The notes under the pieces are model-generated. The model was given only the letters and a program-made list of their open reading frames with translations. It made no database searches and was not told the DNA's origin. Of a stretch of 64,000 bases of DNA, positions 10,452 through 19,404 are shown piece after piece (position 1 is the stretch's first letter; each line of letters opens with the position of its first letter). Made by a program: the position numbers and the translations under genes. Source of the stretch: Sandaracinobacteroides saxicola (lineage in GTDB: Bacteria; Pseudomonadota; Alphaproteobacteria; Sphingomonadales; Sphingomonadaceae). The stretch is taken from assembly GCF_014117445.1 (NCBI RefSeq), contig NZ_CP059851.1:2666001-2730000 (forward strand). Direction: 5' to 3'.

Positions 10452-11363
10452 TTACAGCAGTTTGATTTCCCGTAACCGTTGCATCAGATAGTCATTCGCC
10501 GTGATCGGTGCCGCATCCCCGTGCATCGGCTGGATCAGATAATCCGGCCGGTAATGCAGGAAAAACGGCGTCGAATAGCGCGGCAGGTGGCGCCGCGCCG
10601 GCGCCGGGTTCACCACCCGGTGCGTGGTGGAGGGCAGCAGCCCGCCGGTGAAGCGTTGCAGCATGTCGCCGATGTTGCACACCAGCGTCCCCGGCGGTGC
10701 CTCCACGTCCAGCCACTCGCCGTTGGACAGCAGCTGCAACCCCGCCTCGTCCGCCCCCAACAGCAGCGTGATGACATTGATGTCCTCATGCGCCCCGGCG
10801 CGGATCGGCCCGGCGTCCTCGCTGACCGGCGGATAGTGCAGCAGCCGCAACACGCTGTTGCCGTCGCGGCACGGATCGTCGAAGGCGTCCGGCGCCAGCC
10901 CCAGATGCACCGCGACCGCGCGCAGGATGCGCCGCCCCGCCGCGTCCAGCGCGTCGAACAGCGCCAGCGCCGCGCCACGGAATTCGGGCACCATCGCCGG
11001 CCAGATGTTCGGCGGCATGAAGGCCTCGAACGGGTGCCCCGGCGGCAGCTCCCGCCCGACATGCCAGAACTCCTTCAGGTCATGGTGCGTCGCGTCCTTC
11101 GCCGTCTCCACCCCGAACGGCGTGAACCCGCGCGCGCCCCCCTGGCCGGGCACCAGCGCGCCGCGCTTCACATCCTCGGGCAGTGCGAAAAATGCCCGCA
11201 TCGCCGCCAGCGCGTCCGCCACCACCGCGTCGGGCACGCCATGGCCGCTCACCACGGCGAACCCCGTCCGCCGGAAACTGTCCCCGAACGCCGCGGCGGC
11301 CGCGGCCAGGTCCTCCTCCACCTGGGTCAGCGGGATCGGCGCGATATCGGCAAAACGGGTCAT
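10452..11363 (-). CDS. Isopenicillin N synthase-like 2-oxoglutarate/Fe(II) dioxygenase
   Basis: A 303-residue cytoplasmic oxidase. The N-terminal DIOX_N-type part includes GFAVVSGHGVP. The 2OG-Fe(II) core has the facial triad H192 and D194 (AHEDIN) and H248 (STTHRV), with R262 and S264 in RYSTPFF binding the cosubstrate. The substrate cannot be predicted. It is divergent from the GMC oxidoreductase across a 91-bp spacer that holds an inverted repeat. Confidence 0.88.
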   Translation of the reverse strand: MTRFADIAPIPLTQVEEDLAAAAAAFGDSFRRTGFAVVSGHGVPDAVVADALAAMRAFFALPEDVKRGALVPGQGGARGFTPFGVETAKDATHHDLKEFWHVGRELPPGHPFEAFMPPNIWPAMVPEFRGAALALFDALDAAGRRILRAVAVHLGLAPDAFDDPCRDGNSVLRLLHYPPVSEDAGPIRAGAHEDINVITLLLGADEAGLQLLSNGEWLDVEAPPGTLVCNIGDMLQRFTGGLLPSTTHRVVNPAPARRHLPRYSTPFFLHYRPDYLIQPMHGDAAPITANDYLMQRLREIKLL

Positions 11364-11400
11364 CCCCCATCCTACCGCCCTCGCCCCACCGCAAGCAACA

Positions 11401-11417
11401 GGTTGAGACGATCAACC
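11401..11417. promoter_or_regulatory. Inverted repeat in a divergent promoter region
   Basis: GGTTGA-GACGA-TCAACC, perfect 6-bp arms, lies 37 bp before the GMC gene and 37 bp before the divergent dioxygenase gene. Its central position suggests an operator for one or both genes. No regulator gene is adjacent. Confidence 0.4.
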
Positions 11418-11454
11418 ATAAGCGCCACAGTCGCGTCCGAGGGAGAGGGACACG

Positions 11455-13089
11455 ATGGCACCCGGAGAATATGATTACATCATCGTCGGTGCCGGCAGCG
11501 CCGGCTGCGTGCTGGCGAACCGGCTCACCGCCGACGGCAAGGCCACCGTGCTGCTGCTGGAGGCCGGCGGCAAGGACTGGAACCCCCTCATCCACATCCC
11601 CGTCGGCTATGCCCAGACGCTGAAGGACCCCAGCGTCAACTGGCTCTACCAGACCGACGAGGACCCGGAGACCGGCAACCGCCCCCATGTCTGGCCGCGC
11701 GGCAAGGTGCTCGGCGGCTCCTCCAGCATCAACGGCCTGATCTACGTCCGCGGCCAGATGGCCGACTTCGACGGCTGGTCGCAGCTCGGCGCCACCGGCT
11801 GGGGCGCCGCCGACGTGCTCCCCTATTTCAGGCGCGCCGAGAATAACGAGCGCGTCAAGGACGAGCTGCACGGCAACGACGGCCCGCTGCACGTCACCGA
11901 CCCGCGCGACCATCACCCCGTCTCCGACGCCGTGATCGAAGGCGGCAAGGAACTCGGCCTGCCCTTCAACAATGACGTCAACGGCGAGAGCCAAGACGGC
12001 ATCAGCTATTTCCAGCTCACCATCAAGGATGGCCGCCGCTGGTCCACCGCCATGGCCTATCTCCGCCCCGCGATGAAGCGGCAGAACCTCCGCGTCGAAA
12101 CCGAAGCGCATGTCGCCGCCGTGCTGTTCGACGGCAAGCGCGCCACCGGCATCCGCTACCGCCAGGACGGCCGCACCATCGAGGCGAAGGCGCGCCGCGA
12201 GGTCATCCTCTCCGGCGGCGCCGTCAACTCGCCACAGCTGCTGGAACTCTCCGGCATCGGCGACCCCGACATCCTGAAGGCCGCCGGCGTGGCGGTGCGC
12301 CACGCCTTGCCCTCGGTCGGCACCAACCTTCAGGATCATTATGTCGTCAGCGTGCAATATCGCCTGAAACCCGGCGTCATCAGCGTCAACGAGATGAGCC
12401 GCGGCTGGCGCCTGATGGTGGAAGCCGCCAAATATGCGACGCAGCGCAAGGGCTTGCTCACCCTGTCGGCCGCCCACGTCCAGGCCTATATCCGCACGCG
12501 TCCCGGCCTCGCCGGGCCGGACGTGCAATATCACATCCTGCCCGCCACGGTGGACATCGAGAAGTTCGTGACGACGCAGCTGTGGGAGCTGGAGAAGGTC
12601 CCCGGCCTCACCATCGCGCCGTGCCAACTCCGCCCGGAAAGCCGCGGCACCATCCACATCGGCAGCGCCGACCCCTTCGTGCAGCCGCGCATCAAGCCCA
12701 ATTACCTCTCCGCCGAACTCGACCGGGTCACCATCGTCGAAGGGCTGAAATGGGCGCGCAAGCTGGCAAACACCAAGGCGCTCGAACCCTATGTCGCGCA
12801 CGAACTCTACCCCGGCCCCGATTGCCAGGACGATGCCGGCTTCCTGCAATTCGCGCGCGAATCGGGCTCCACCATCTATCACCCGGTCGGCACCTGCCGC
12901 ATGGGCACCGATGCCGACGCCGTCGTCGATCCCGCCGGGCGGGTCCATGGCATCGCCGGCCTGCGCGTCGTCGATGCCTCGATCATGCCGCGCCTGGTCA
13001 GCGGCAACACCAACGCCGCCACCATCATGATCGCCGAGAAGATCAGCGACGCCATCCTCGCCGACGCGCGGGCGAAGCTGGCGGCGTAG
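11455..13089 (+). CDS. GMC family FAD-dependent oxidoreductase (choline/alcohol dehydrogenase-like)
   Basis: A 544-residue flavoprotein with the ADP-binding GAGSAG (12-17) at the N-terminus, the GMC signature GKVLGGSSSINGL, and the active-site H476 (IYHPVGTCRMG) with the partner Asn in SGNTNAA near the C-terminus. It oxidises an alcohol-type substrate; choline dehydrogenase and aliphatic alcohol dehydrogenase are the nearest annotated types. The start has GAGGGAGAGGG a few bases upstream. No betaine genes are adjacent. Confidence 0.9.
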   Translation: MAPGEYDYIIVGAGSAGCVLANRLTADGKATVLLLEAGGKDWNPLIHIPVGYAQTLKDPSVNWLYQTDEDPETGNRPHVWPRGKVLGGSSSINGLIYVRGQMADFDGWSQLGATGWGAADVLPYFRRAENNERVKDELHGNDGPLHVTDPRDHHPVSDAVIEGGKELGLPFNNDVNGESQDGISYFQLTIKDGRRWSTAMAYLRPAMKRQNLRVETEAHVAAVLFDGKRATGIRYRQDGRTIEAKARREVILSGGAVNSPQLLELSGIGDPDILKAAGVAVRHALPSVGTNLQDHYVVSVQYRLKPGVISVNEMSRGWRLMVEAAKYATQRKGLLTLSAAHVQAYIRTRPGLAGPDVQYHILPATVDIEKFVTTQLWELEKVPGLTIAPCQLRPESRGTIHIGSADPFVQPRIKPNYLSAELDRVTIVEGLKWARKLANTKALEPYVAHELYPGPDCQDDAGFLQFARESGSTIYHPVGTCRMGTDADAVVDPAGRVHGIAGLRVVDASIMPRLVSGNTNAATIMIAEKISDAILADARAKLAA

Positions 13090-13101
13090 CGCCAGCGGCG
13101 C

Positions 13102-13515
13102 TCAAAACCGTCTGCGAATCGCGTTCCAGTTGATCCAGTGCCCGGCGGCCACCAGCAGTCCGCCGGTCACGGTGGCGAACTGCTCCGCCAGCCCGTGGAT
13201 GCTCGCCCCCAGCGCCATCAGCGCGAACCCCGTCACCGCCAGCGCCAGCGGCACCTGCCGCGCATGCCGCGCCCGCCCGCGCCACAGCGCCCAGGCGCTC
13301 ACCGGCGCGGCCAGCGCGATCAACAGCCAATGCGTCGCATGATTGTGCCCGCCGTTGATCCCGGCGAGCGTCGGCAGCAGCAGCGCCCCCAGCGGCAGCG
13401 CCAGGCAATGCACCAGGCAAAGGCTGCTCAACAGCGCCGCCCAGCCATCGGGCGAGCGCAACAGGGGCGGTTCTGGCTCGGCCGGGGACATGACCTTGCC
13501 ATGTAACAAAGTCAC
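13102..13515 (-). CDS. MerC-domain integral membrane protein
   Basis: A 137-residue protein with four predicted membrane helices and the MerC-type Cys pair region SSLCLVHCLALPL in the first helix, then a His-rich loop (GGHNHATHW). MerC proteins import mercury, but chromosomal copies without a mer operon are common and their substrate is unknown. No mer genes are near. The start may be GTG 13515 or in-frame ATG 13491; neither has a well-spaced ribosome-binding site. Confidence 0.75.
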   Translation of the reverse strand: MTLLHGKVMSPAEPEPPLLRSPDGWAALLSSLCLVHCLALPLGALLLPTLAGINGGHNHATHWLLIALAAPVSAWALWRGRARHARQVPLALAVTGFALMALGASIHGLAEQFATVTGGLLVAAGHWINWNAIRRRF

Positions 13516-13516
13516 A
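13502..13516. promoter_or_regulatory. Near-perfect palindrome at the MerC-like gene start
   Basis: On the minus strand it reads TGTGAC-TTT-GTTACA, 6-bp arms with one mismatch, covering the GTG start at 13515. A TTGACG resembling a -35 box lies just upstream (13526-13521). If it is an operator, translation more likely begins at ATG 13491. Confidence 0.35.
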
Positions 13517-13535
13517 TCCCCGTCAAGCCATCACC

Positions 13536-14813
13536 TTACTCGTCATACTCCCCGCCGTTCCGCGCCATCGTCGCCAGCCGCGACAGCGCCGCGCCATAGC
13601 GCGTCTCGATCACGCTCGCCGCCACGCTGCCGATCTCGCTCGTGGGCGTAAACCCCGCCAGCGCCAGCGCCGCCTCGCTGCCGGCCCTCACCCGGAAACT
13701 GTTGATCGCTGGGTTCAGCATCGCGACATTCCCCGTGAACTGCGCCGCCGTTTCCGCCCCCGTCGGATAGATGCTGTCGGCGAGGTCGATGTTCGCGCTC
13801 TGCGTCGGCGTCGCATTCTCCAGGTACAGCAAGGGCATGATGTTGCGGCTCAGCGAGATGCTTGTCGAGTTGCGCAGCAGGATGGCCGGCTCGTGGGTGA
13901 AATCCGGGCTGCTTACCAGCGTGTTCTTCGACACCGTGATGCTCTTTGAATCAGCAACGCTGATGCCGTTGCGCATCGCCCCGAAATACAGGTTGTTGCT
14001 GATGTTGATGCTGCCGTGGTTATAGGCCGGGTTGCCGGTCTCGTTGCGGATGAAAATCCCCTGGGCCTGCCAGTTGTTCAGGATCATGGCGTTGTTGGTG
14101 AAGGTCAGCCCCGTGCTCGCCACCGGCACCGCCCCGGCATAGACCTGGATCGAATCGCTGTGATCCCCCAGCGCCAGGTTCGGCCGGATTTCCCGGAACA
14201 GGTTGCGGTCGAACACCACGTCGCGTGCGGCCTGCAGGTTCACGGCCTCCCGAACCACCGAGAAACTGTTTGAAACCAGCAGCATATCCTGCGCGCCGTC
14301 CGAAAAGAAAGCGATCCGTGCCTCGCTGAAACTGTTGCCCATCAACAGGATGCGGGCACTGTTCATCACGCGCACATGCATCCCGTCGTCATTGGGATCA
14401 TCGTTGCGCGTGCCATAGAAATTGCACGACGTGAACCGGATGTCGCTGCTGTCGCGCACGAACACCGCGGCTGCGGTCTGGCCTTCCCCCGGCTGCAGCG
14501 CATGCGACACATCGATGGCATGAAAGCGCAACCGGCTGCTGTTGCGCACGAACATGTCGGTGAACACCGCGCGCGAGCTGCTGGCGGAGCGGATGCGCAC
14601 ATCCGCCGGCGGGTTGATCGATTGCAGGTTCAGCACACCATAATTGCCCGGCGCCAGCGCGATATCCGCCGGCTGGGTGATGGTCTTCAACAGCGCGACA
14701 AGCTCGGCACTGCTGCTGGCGTTGAAAACGGGAATCGATTGCGCCTGCACCGAAACCGATAGCAGCACAGCCGGAATCACCGGCGCCACGCGCCGGATCA
14801 GAAACGAAATCAT
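13536..14813 (-). CDS. Secreted right-handed parallel beta-helix protein
   Basis: A 425-residue protein with a signal peptide (cleavage near VQA-QS, about residue 24). Repeated short turns rich in N, S and D follow, such as SSRLRFHAIDVS, SSDIRFTSCNFYG and SKSITVSKNTLVS, spaced 20-25 residues apart, typical of a pectate-lyase-like beta-helix. It may bind or cleave a polysaccharide, but no catalytic residues could be assigned. Asn and Ser content and lower GC than neighbouring genes, together with the AT-rich upstream region, are consistent with acquisition by transfer. Confidence 0.75.
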   Translation of the reverse strand: MISFLIRRVAPVIPAVLLSVSVQAQSIPVFNASSSAELVALLKTITQPADIALAPGNYGVLNLQSINPPADVRIRSASSSRAVFTDMFVRNSSRLRFHAIDVSHALQPGEGQTAAAVFVRDSSDIRFTSCNFYGTRNDDPNDDGMHVRVMNSARILLMGNSFSEARIAFFSDGAQDMLLVSNSFSVVREAVNLQAARDVVFDRNLFREIRPNLALGDHSDSIQVYAGAVPVASTGLTFTNNAMILNNWQAQGIFIRNETGNPAYNHGSINISNNLYFGAMRNGISVADSKSITVSKNTLVSSPDFTHEPAILLRNSTSISLSRNIMPLLYLENATPTQSANIDLADSIYPTGAETAAQFTGNVAMLNPAINSFRVRAGSEAALALAGFTPTSEIGSVAASVIETRYGAALSRLATMARNGGEYDE

Positions 14814-15119
14814 GGAATTATCGACCTTTTATTATTGCGTGAAAGACCACGCTATTGTTGCAATCTGCCGTGCCCTTGTTTCACATGCCGCGTCAAAGCC
14901 AACGCGACGAAACGTGCGCCGAATCTGTCCAGCCACACGGATACCAAGGAAGTTTGAACATTTCGCACCAATCGCCCAGCGCTTTCCACAGCAGCCTGCG
15001 ACCCTGGCCAGCCCCACCGCCGGTGTGCGCCCCTTGGCGCCACACTCAACAAATGTCGAGCATAATTTAATTCGTATTAACTATGTTTACACTTATCATG
15101 TCCGATTATCGGCAGGCGG
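14814..15119. other. 306-bp AT-rich non-coding region upstream of the beta-helix gene
   Basis: No credible gene is seen; short ORFs here lack codon bias and known features. The part at about 15052-15120 is strikingly AT-rich for this genome. It contains the palindrome CCGAT-T-ATCGG (15107-15117) and, nearby, a stem GTGTGCGCC/GGCGCCACAC around 15024-15047. The region probably carries the promoter of the beta-helix gene and the 3' end of the nadB transcript. No convincing -10/-35 pair could be assigned. Confidence 0.5.
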
Positions 15120-16745
15120 TCAGATATTCGGATATAATACCGTGTCCCGCGCCGGCTCCACCTGCCCCGGATAATCGCTGGTGAAATGCAGCCCGCGCGA
15201 TTCCTTCCGCGCCGCCGCCGAGCGCACGATCAGGTCACTCACCTCCACCAGGTTGCGCAGCTCGATAAGGTCGGGCGTCACCCGGAAGGCACCATAATAG
15301 GCGGCGATCTCCGATTTCAGCAACGCCACCCGGTGCGCCGCCCGCTCCAGCCGCTTGTCGGTGCGCACGATCCCCACATAATCCCACATGAAACGGCGCA
15401 GCTCCGCCCAATTGTGGCTCACCACCACTTCCTCGTCGCTGTCGGTCACCCGGCTCTCGTCCCAGTCGCGCACCGCCGGCGGCGCCGGCGTATCGCCCAG
15501 CCGCGCGATGATGTCATCGGCCGCGCTCGCGCCATAGACCAGGCACTCCAGCAAGGAGTTGGACGCCATCCGGTTCGCCCCGTGCAGGCCCGACTGGCTT
15601 ACCTCGCCGATGGCATACAGCCCCGGCAAATCCGTCCGCCCGTGCCGGTCCACCAGCACCCCGCCGCAACTGTAATGCGCCGCCGGCACCACCGGAATCG
15701 GCTGCGTCACCGGGTCGATCCCCAGCTCGCGCAGCCGCTTCACGATGGTCGGAAAATGCCCCTCCACGAACGCCGCCGGCAGATGCGTCATGTCCAGCAG
15801 CACATGGCTCAGCCCCAGCCGCTTCATCTCGGCATCGATGGCGCGCGCCACCACGTCGCGCGGCGCCAGCTCCTCGCGCGGGTCATAGCGGTCCATGAAC
15901 CGCCGCCCCGCCGCCACGCCCCGCTCGGCATCCGCGGCCTTCGGCGGCAGCCGCAGATGCCCGCCCTCGCCGCGCATCGCCTCGGTGATCAGGAAATTCT
16001 TCACCACCGGATGGAACAGGCAGGTCGGATGGAACTGGTTGAACTCCATGTTCGACACCCGGCATCCCGCCCGCCACGCCATCGCCATGCCATCCCCCGT
16101 GCTGCCGTCGGGGTTCGTCGAGTAGAGATAGACCCGGCTCGCCCCGCCGGTCGCCAGCACCGTCGCCCGCGCCCGCAGCGTCTCCACCCGGCCGCTCGCC
16201 ACGTCCAGCGCATAAAGCCCGTGCGCCCGCCGCTCGCTGAAGCCGTGCGCCGCCACATGCCGGTCGGTCACCAGGTCGATCGCCAGCCTGCCGCTCAGCA
16301 GCGTGATGTTCGGCTGCGCCCGCGCCGCCCGCTCCAGCGCCTGCTGCACCGCCCAGCCGGTCGCGTCGTCGACATGCACGATCCGCCGCGCGCTGTGCCC
16401 GCCCTCCCGCGTCAGGTGCCAGCGCTCGCTCACCGTCTCGCCCGGGTTGAACGGCACGCCCAGCGCCGCCAGCCGCTCGATCGCCGCCGGCGCATGCTCC
16501 ACCACAAACTCCACCGTGCGCCGGTCGTTCAACCCGGCGCCGGCCACCATCGTGTCCTCGATATGCGCCTCGAACGTGTCGCCCTCGTCCAGCACCGCGG
16601 CGATCCCGCCCTGCGCCCAGGCGGTCGATCCGGCGCTGATCTCCCCCTTGCTCAGCACCGCCACCCGCGCATGCGGCGCCAGGTTCAGCGCGGCCGTCAA
16701 CCCGGCGGCGCCGCTTCCCACCACGATCACGTCGAAATCGCTCAA
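15120..16745 (-). CDS. nadB: L-aspartate oxidase NadB
   Basis: A 541-residue FAD enzyme oxidising L-aspartate to iminoaspartate, first step of de novo NAD synthesis. It shows the FAD-binding GSGAAG (10-15), WAQGGIAA, HPTCLFHP, and RGEGGHLR of the succinate dehydrogenase/fumarate reductase/NadB flavoprotein family. Its start overlaps the stop of the upstream ABC ATPase (ATGA), so the two are co-transcribed. nadA and nadC, often adjacent elsewhere, are absent here. Confidence 0.92.
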   Translation of the reverse strand: MSDFDVIVVGSGAAGLTAALNLAPHARVAVLSKGEISAGSTAWAQGGIAAVLDEGDTFEAHIEDTMVAGAGLNDRRTVEFVVEHAPAAIERLAALGVPFNPGETVSERWHLTREGGHSARRIVHVDDATGWAVQQALERAARAQPNITLLSGRLAIDLVTDRHVAAHGFSERRAHGLYALDVASGRVETLRARATVLATGGASRVYLYSTNPDGSTGDGMAMAWRAGCRVSNMEFNQFHPTCLFHPVVKNFLITEAMRGEGGHLRLPPKAADAERGVAAGRRFMDRYDPREELAPRDVVARAIDAEMKRLGLSHVLLDMTHLPAAFVEGHFPTIVKRLRELGIDPVTQPIPVVPAAHYSCGGVLVDRHGRTDLPGLYAIGEVSQSGLHGANRMASNSLLECLVYGASAADDIIARLGDTPAPPAVRDWDESRVTDSDEEVVVSHNWAELRRFMWDYVGIVRTDKRLERAAHRVALLKSEIAAYYGAFRVTPDLIELRNLVEVSDLIVRSAAARKESRGLHFTSDYPGQVEPARDTVLYPNI

Positions 16746-17689
16746 CCCGCCACCCCGTCCTGCGCAACCCCGTGCCGTGCCGTCAGCGCCAGGAACACAT
16801 CCTCCAGGTCGGCCTCCTTGGTGGTCACATCGACAATGCCATGCCCGTCCGCCACCAGCGCCGCCAGCACCGCGCCGGCATTGGTCTCCCGCTTGTCAAA
16901 ACCATAGGTGACGATGTTCGGCGTCGCCGCCTCCACCTCGCCGCGCCGCGTGCCCTGCACCAGTGGCGGCGATCCTACCGGCCGGTCGAGCGTCACCCGG
17001 ATCACCTTCTCCTGCGCCCGCGCCAGCAGCACCGGCGTCGCCTCATTGGCGACGATCCGCCCCTGGTCGACGATGGCAATGCGGTCGCACAGCGCCTCCG
17101 CCTCCTCCAGATAATGCGTCGTCAGGATGACCGTCACACCATCGGCATGCAGCGTCTTCACATAGGCCCACAGCTGCTGCCGCAGCTCGATGTCCACCCC
17201 CGCGGTCGGCTCGTCCAGGATCAGCACGGGCGGATTGTGCACCATCGCCTTCGCCACCATCAGCCGCCGCTTCATCCCGCCGGACAGCGTGCGGGAATAG
17301 ACATGCGCCTTGTCGTCCAGCCGCACCGCCCGCAACAGCTCCATCGTCCGGCGTTTCGCCCTGGGCACGCCGAACAGCCCGGCCTGCAACTCCAGCGTCT
17401 CGAACGGCGTGAAGAAAGCGTCGAACAAAATCTCCTGCGGCACGATGCCGATGCTGGCCTTGGCATTCCGCGGATGCGCGTCGATATCGAACCCCCACAC
17501 GGTCGCCTGCCCGGCGCTCTTGTTCACCATCCCCGCCAGGATGTTGATCAGCGTCGATTTCCCGGCACCATTGGGCCCCAGCAACCCGAACAAGGACCCG
17601 CGCGGCACATCCAGATCGATGCCATGCAACGCCACCTTGCCATTGCCATAGGTCTTGGCCAGACCCTTCAGACTAATGGCGTTGCTCAT
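16742..17689 (-). CDS. ABC transporter ATP-binding protein, YadG-like
   Basis: A 315-residue ATPase with Walker A GPNGAGKST (38-46), signature LSGGMK (135-140), Walker B VLILDE (155-160) and the H-loop in LTTHYLEEAE. The segment PTAGVDIELR and LSGGMKRRLM match the YadG type of ABC-2 exporters. No membrane permease lies next to it: nadB is downstream with an overlap, and a palindromic element is upstream. The partner must be encoded elsewhere. The exported substrate is unknown. Confidence 0.88.
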   Translation of the reverse strand: MSNAISLKGLAKTYGNGKVALHGIDLDVPRGSLFGLLGPNGAGKSTLINILAGMVNKSAGQATVWGFDIDAHPRNAKASIGIVPQEILFDAFFTPFETLELQAGLFGVPRAKRRTMELLRAVRLDDKAHVYSRTLSGGMKRRLMVAKAMVHNPPVLILDEPTAGVDIELRQQLWAYVKTLHADGVTVILTTHYLEEAEALCDRIAIVDQGRIVANEATPVLLARAQEKVIRVTLDRPVGSPPLVQGTRRGEVEAATPNIVTYGFDKRETNAGAVLAALVADGHGIVDVTTKEADLEDVFLALTARHGVAQDGVAG

Positions 17690-17740
17690 TTTTTGTTGAC
17701 CAGCTGCGCCGGAGCGAGGTCGCGTTCCCGCATCACGCTC

Positions 17741-17886
17741 AGAGACCGTTTGAGAAATTGTCCAGGCCGACGGCGAAAATGGTGATTTGCGAGCACCGAA
17801 GCGCAGCGACCTTCAGGGTCGTGAGCATCGGAGCGCAGCAAATCGCCATTTGCAGCCCGGCATGGACGATTTATCAGACGGTCTCT
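17741..17886. mobile_element. MITE-like palindromic element of 146 bp abutting leuC
   Basis: Terminal inverted repeats 17741-17764 and 17863-17886 (24 bp, 21 matching) begin AGAGACCGT. The interior is also an imperfect palindrome, with AAATGG(T/C)GATTTGC near both ends and ACC-TTCAG-GGT in the centre, so the whole element could fold into one long hairpin. It encodes nothing. Its right end contains the first base of the leuC stop codon region (TGA at 17888-17886). No clear target-site duplication was found. Confidence 0.7.
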
Positions 17887-19295
17887 CACGCGGTCACCAG
17901 CTGCCGCACATCCGTCAGCCGTCCCGTCACCGCCGCCGCCGCCGCCATTGCCGGCGACAGCAGGTGCGTCCGCGCACCCGGCCCCTGCCGCCCGACGAAA
18001 TTGCGGTTGCTGGTGCTGGCGCAGCGCTCGCCCGCCGGCACCTTGTCCGGGTTCATCCCCAGACACATGCTGCACCCCGGCTCGCGCCAGTCGAACCCGG
18101 CCTCGATGAAGATCGTGTCCAGCCCCTCGGCCTCCGCCTGCCGCTTCACCAGGCCGCTGCCCGGCACCACCAGCGCCTGCCGCACATTGCTGGCCACCCG
18201 CCTGCCTTTCGCCACCGCCGCCGCGGCGCGCAGATCCTCGATCCGGCTGTTGGTGCAGCTGCCGATGAAGATATTCTCAACCGCCACATCCTCCAGCCGC
18301 ATGCCGGGCGTCAGGCCCATATAGGCGAGCGACTTCTCCACCGCCGCCCGCTTGTGCGCCTCGAAACTCTCCAGCGAAGGCACCACGCCGGTGATCGGCG
18401 CCACATCCTCGGGGCTGGTGCCCCAGGTCACCAGCGGCGCGATCTCGTCACCGCGCAGCACCACCTCCCGGTCGAACCGCGCATCCGCATCGCCCGGCAG
18501 CGTCCGCCACCAGTGCAGCGCCGCATCCCAGTCCGCCCCCGTCGGCGCGCGCGGCCGACCCTTCACATAATCGAACGTCTTCTCATCGGGCGCCACCAGC
18601 CCGGCCCGCGCCCCGCTCTCGATCGCCATGTTGCACAGCGTCATGCGGCCTTCCATGCTCAGGTAGCGCACCACATCGCCTGCATATTCGATGACATGCC
18701 CGGTGCCACCGCCGGTGCCGATCGCGCCGATGATCGCCAGCGCCACATCCTTCGCGCTCACCGAAAAACCCAGCGCGCCATCAACGGTCACCCGCATGTT
18801 CGCCGACTTGCGCAGCAGCAGCGTCTGCGTCGCGAACACATGCTCCACCTCTGACGTGCCGATGCCGAACGCCAGCGCGCCAAAGGCGCCGTGCGTCGCG
18901 GTATGGCTGTCGCCGCAGACCATGGTCACACCGGGCAGCGTGAATCCCTGCTCCGGCCCGATCACATGCACGATGCCCTGCTCGGCGGCGTTCATCGCGA
19001 TATGCTCGATGCCGAAATCGCGGCAATTCGCCTCCAGCAACCGCACCTGCTCCGCGCTTTCGGGATCGGCGATGGCGGCAAAGCGGTTGTTGGTCGGCAC
19101 ATTATGGTCGGGCACCGCCAGCGTCAGGTCGGGCCGCCGCACCCGCCGTCCGGCGACCCGCAGCCCCTCGAACGCCTGCGGCGTCGTCACCTCATGGATC
19201 AGGTGCCGGTCGATGAAGATCAACGCGGTGCCATCCGCCCGCGTCGCCACCACATGGTCGTCCCAAATCTTGTCGTAAAGCGTCCGTCCCATCAT
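17886..19295 (-). CDS. leuC: 3-isopropylmalate dehydratase large subunit LeuC
   Basis: A 469-residue aconitase-family subunit that isomerises 2- and 3-isopropylmalate in leucine synthesis, with LeuD. The [4Fe-4S] ligands are visible as C347 (GSCTNSR), C408 and C411 (GCSMCLG). Conserved [13 protein letters not shown] is present. The start is ATG 19295 or 19292. leuD is not in the window, and downstream is a palindromic element rather than leuD, so the usual leuCD pairing is not visible here. Confidence 0.95.
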   Translation of the reverse strand: MMGRTLYDKIWDDHVVATRADGTALIFIDRHLIHEVTTPQAFEGLRVAGRRVRRPDLTLAVPDHNVPTNNRFAAIADPESAEQVRLLEANCRDFGIEHIAMNAAEQGIVHVIGPEQGFTLPGVTMVCGDSHTATHGAFGALAFGIGTSEVEHVFATQTLLLRKSANMRVTVDGALGFSVSAKDVALAIIGAIGTGGGTGHVIEYAGDVVRYLSMEGRMTLCNMAIESGARAGLVAPDEKTFDYVKGRPRAPTGADWDAALHWWRTLPGDADARFDREVVLRGDEIAPLVTWGTSPEDVAPITGVVPSLESFEAHKRAAVEKSLAYMGLTPGMRLEDVAVENIFIGSCTNSRIEDLRAAAAVAKGRRVASNVRQALVVPGSGLVKRQAEAEGLDTIFIEAGFDWREPGCSMCLGMNPDKVPAGERCASTSNRNFVGRQGPGARTHLLSPAMAAAAAVTGRLTDVRQLVTA

Positions 19296-19340
19296 CCCGC
19301 CCGGTTAGGCCCGGTGCGCAAAGGGGTCAAGAAAAGCCAC

Positions 19341-19375
19341 TCCCCTCCCCTTGAGGGGAGGGGTTGGGGGTGGGG
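19341..19375. repeat. REP-like palindromic repeat, copy D
   Basis: TCCCCTCCCC-TTGA-GGGGAGGGG then TTGGGGGTGGGGACGTCA. It lies between leuC and the orphan RHH gene, in the same orientation as copies A and C. Confidence 0.85.
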
Positions 19376-19404
19376 ACGTCATGCAACCTGCCTCCGGACA
19401 ATCG

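Noticed and set aside
14644-15174. Small + strand reading frames in the AT-rich region upstream of the beta-helix gene
   Set aside because: They overlap the beta-helix gene in antisense or lack ribosome-binding sites and codon bias; no similarity to a known family was recognised.
17732-17895. Target-site duplication (CACGC) flanking the palindromic element
   Set aside because: The short matching bases are not placed directly next to the inverted-repeat ends on both sides, so they may be chance.
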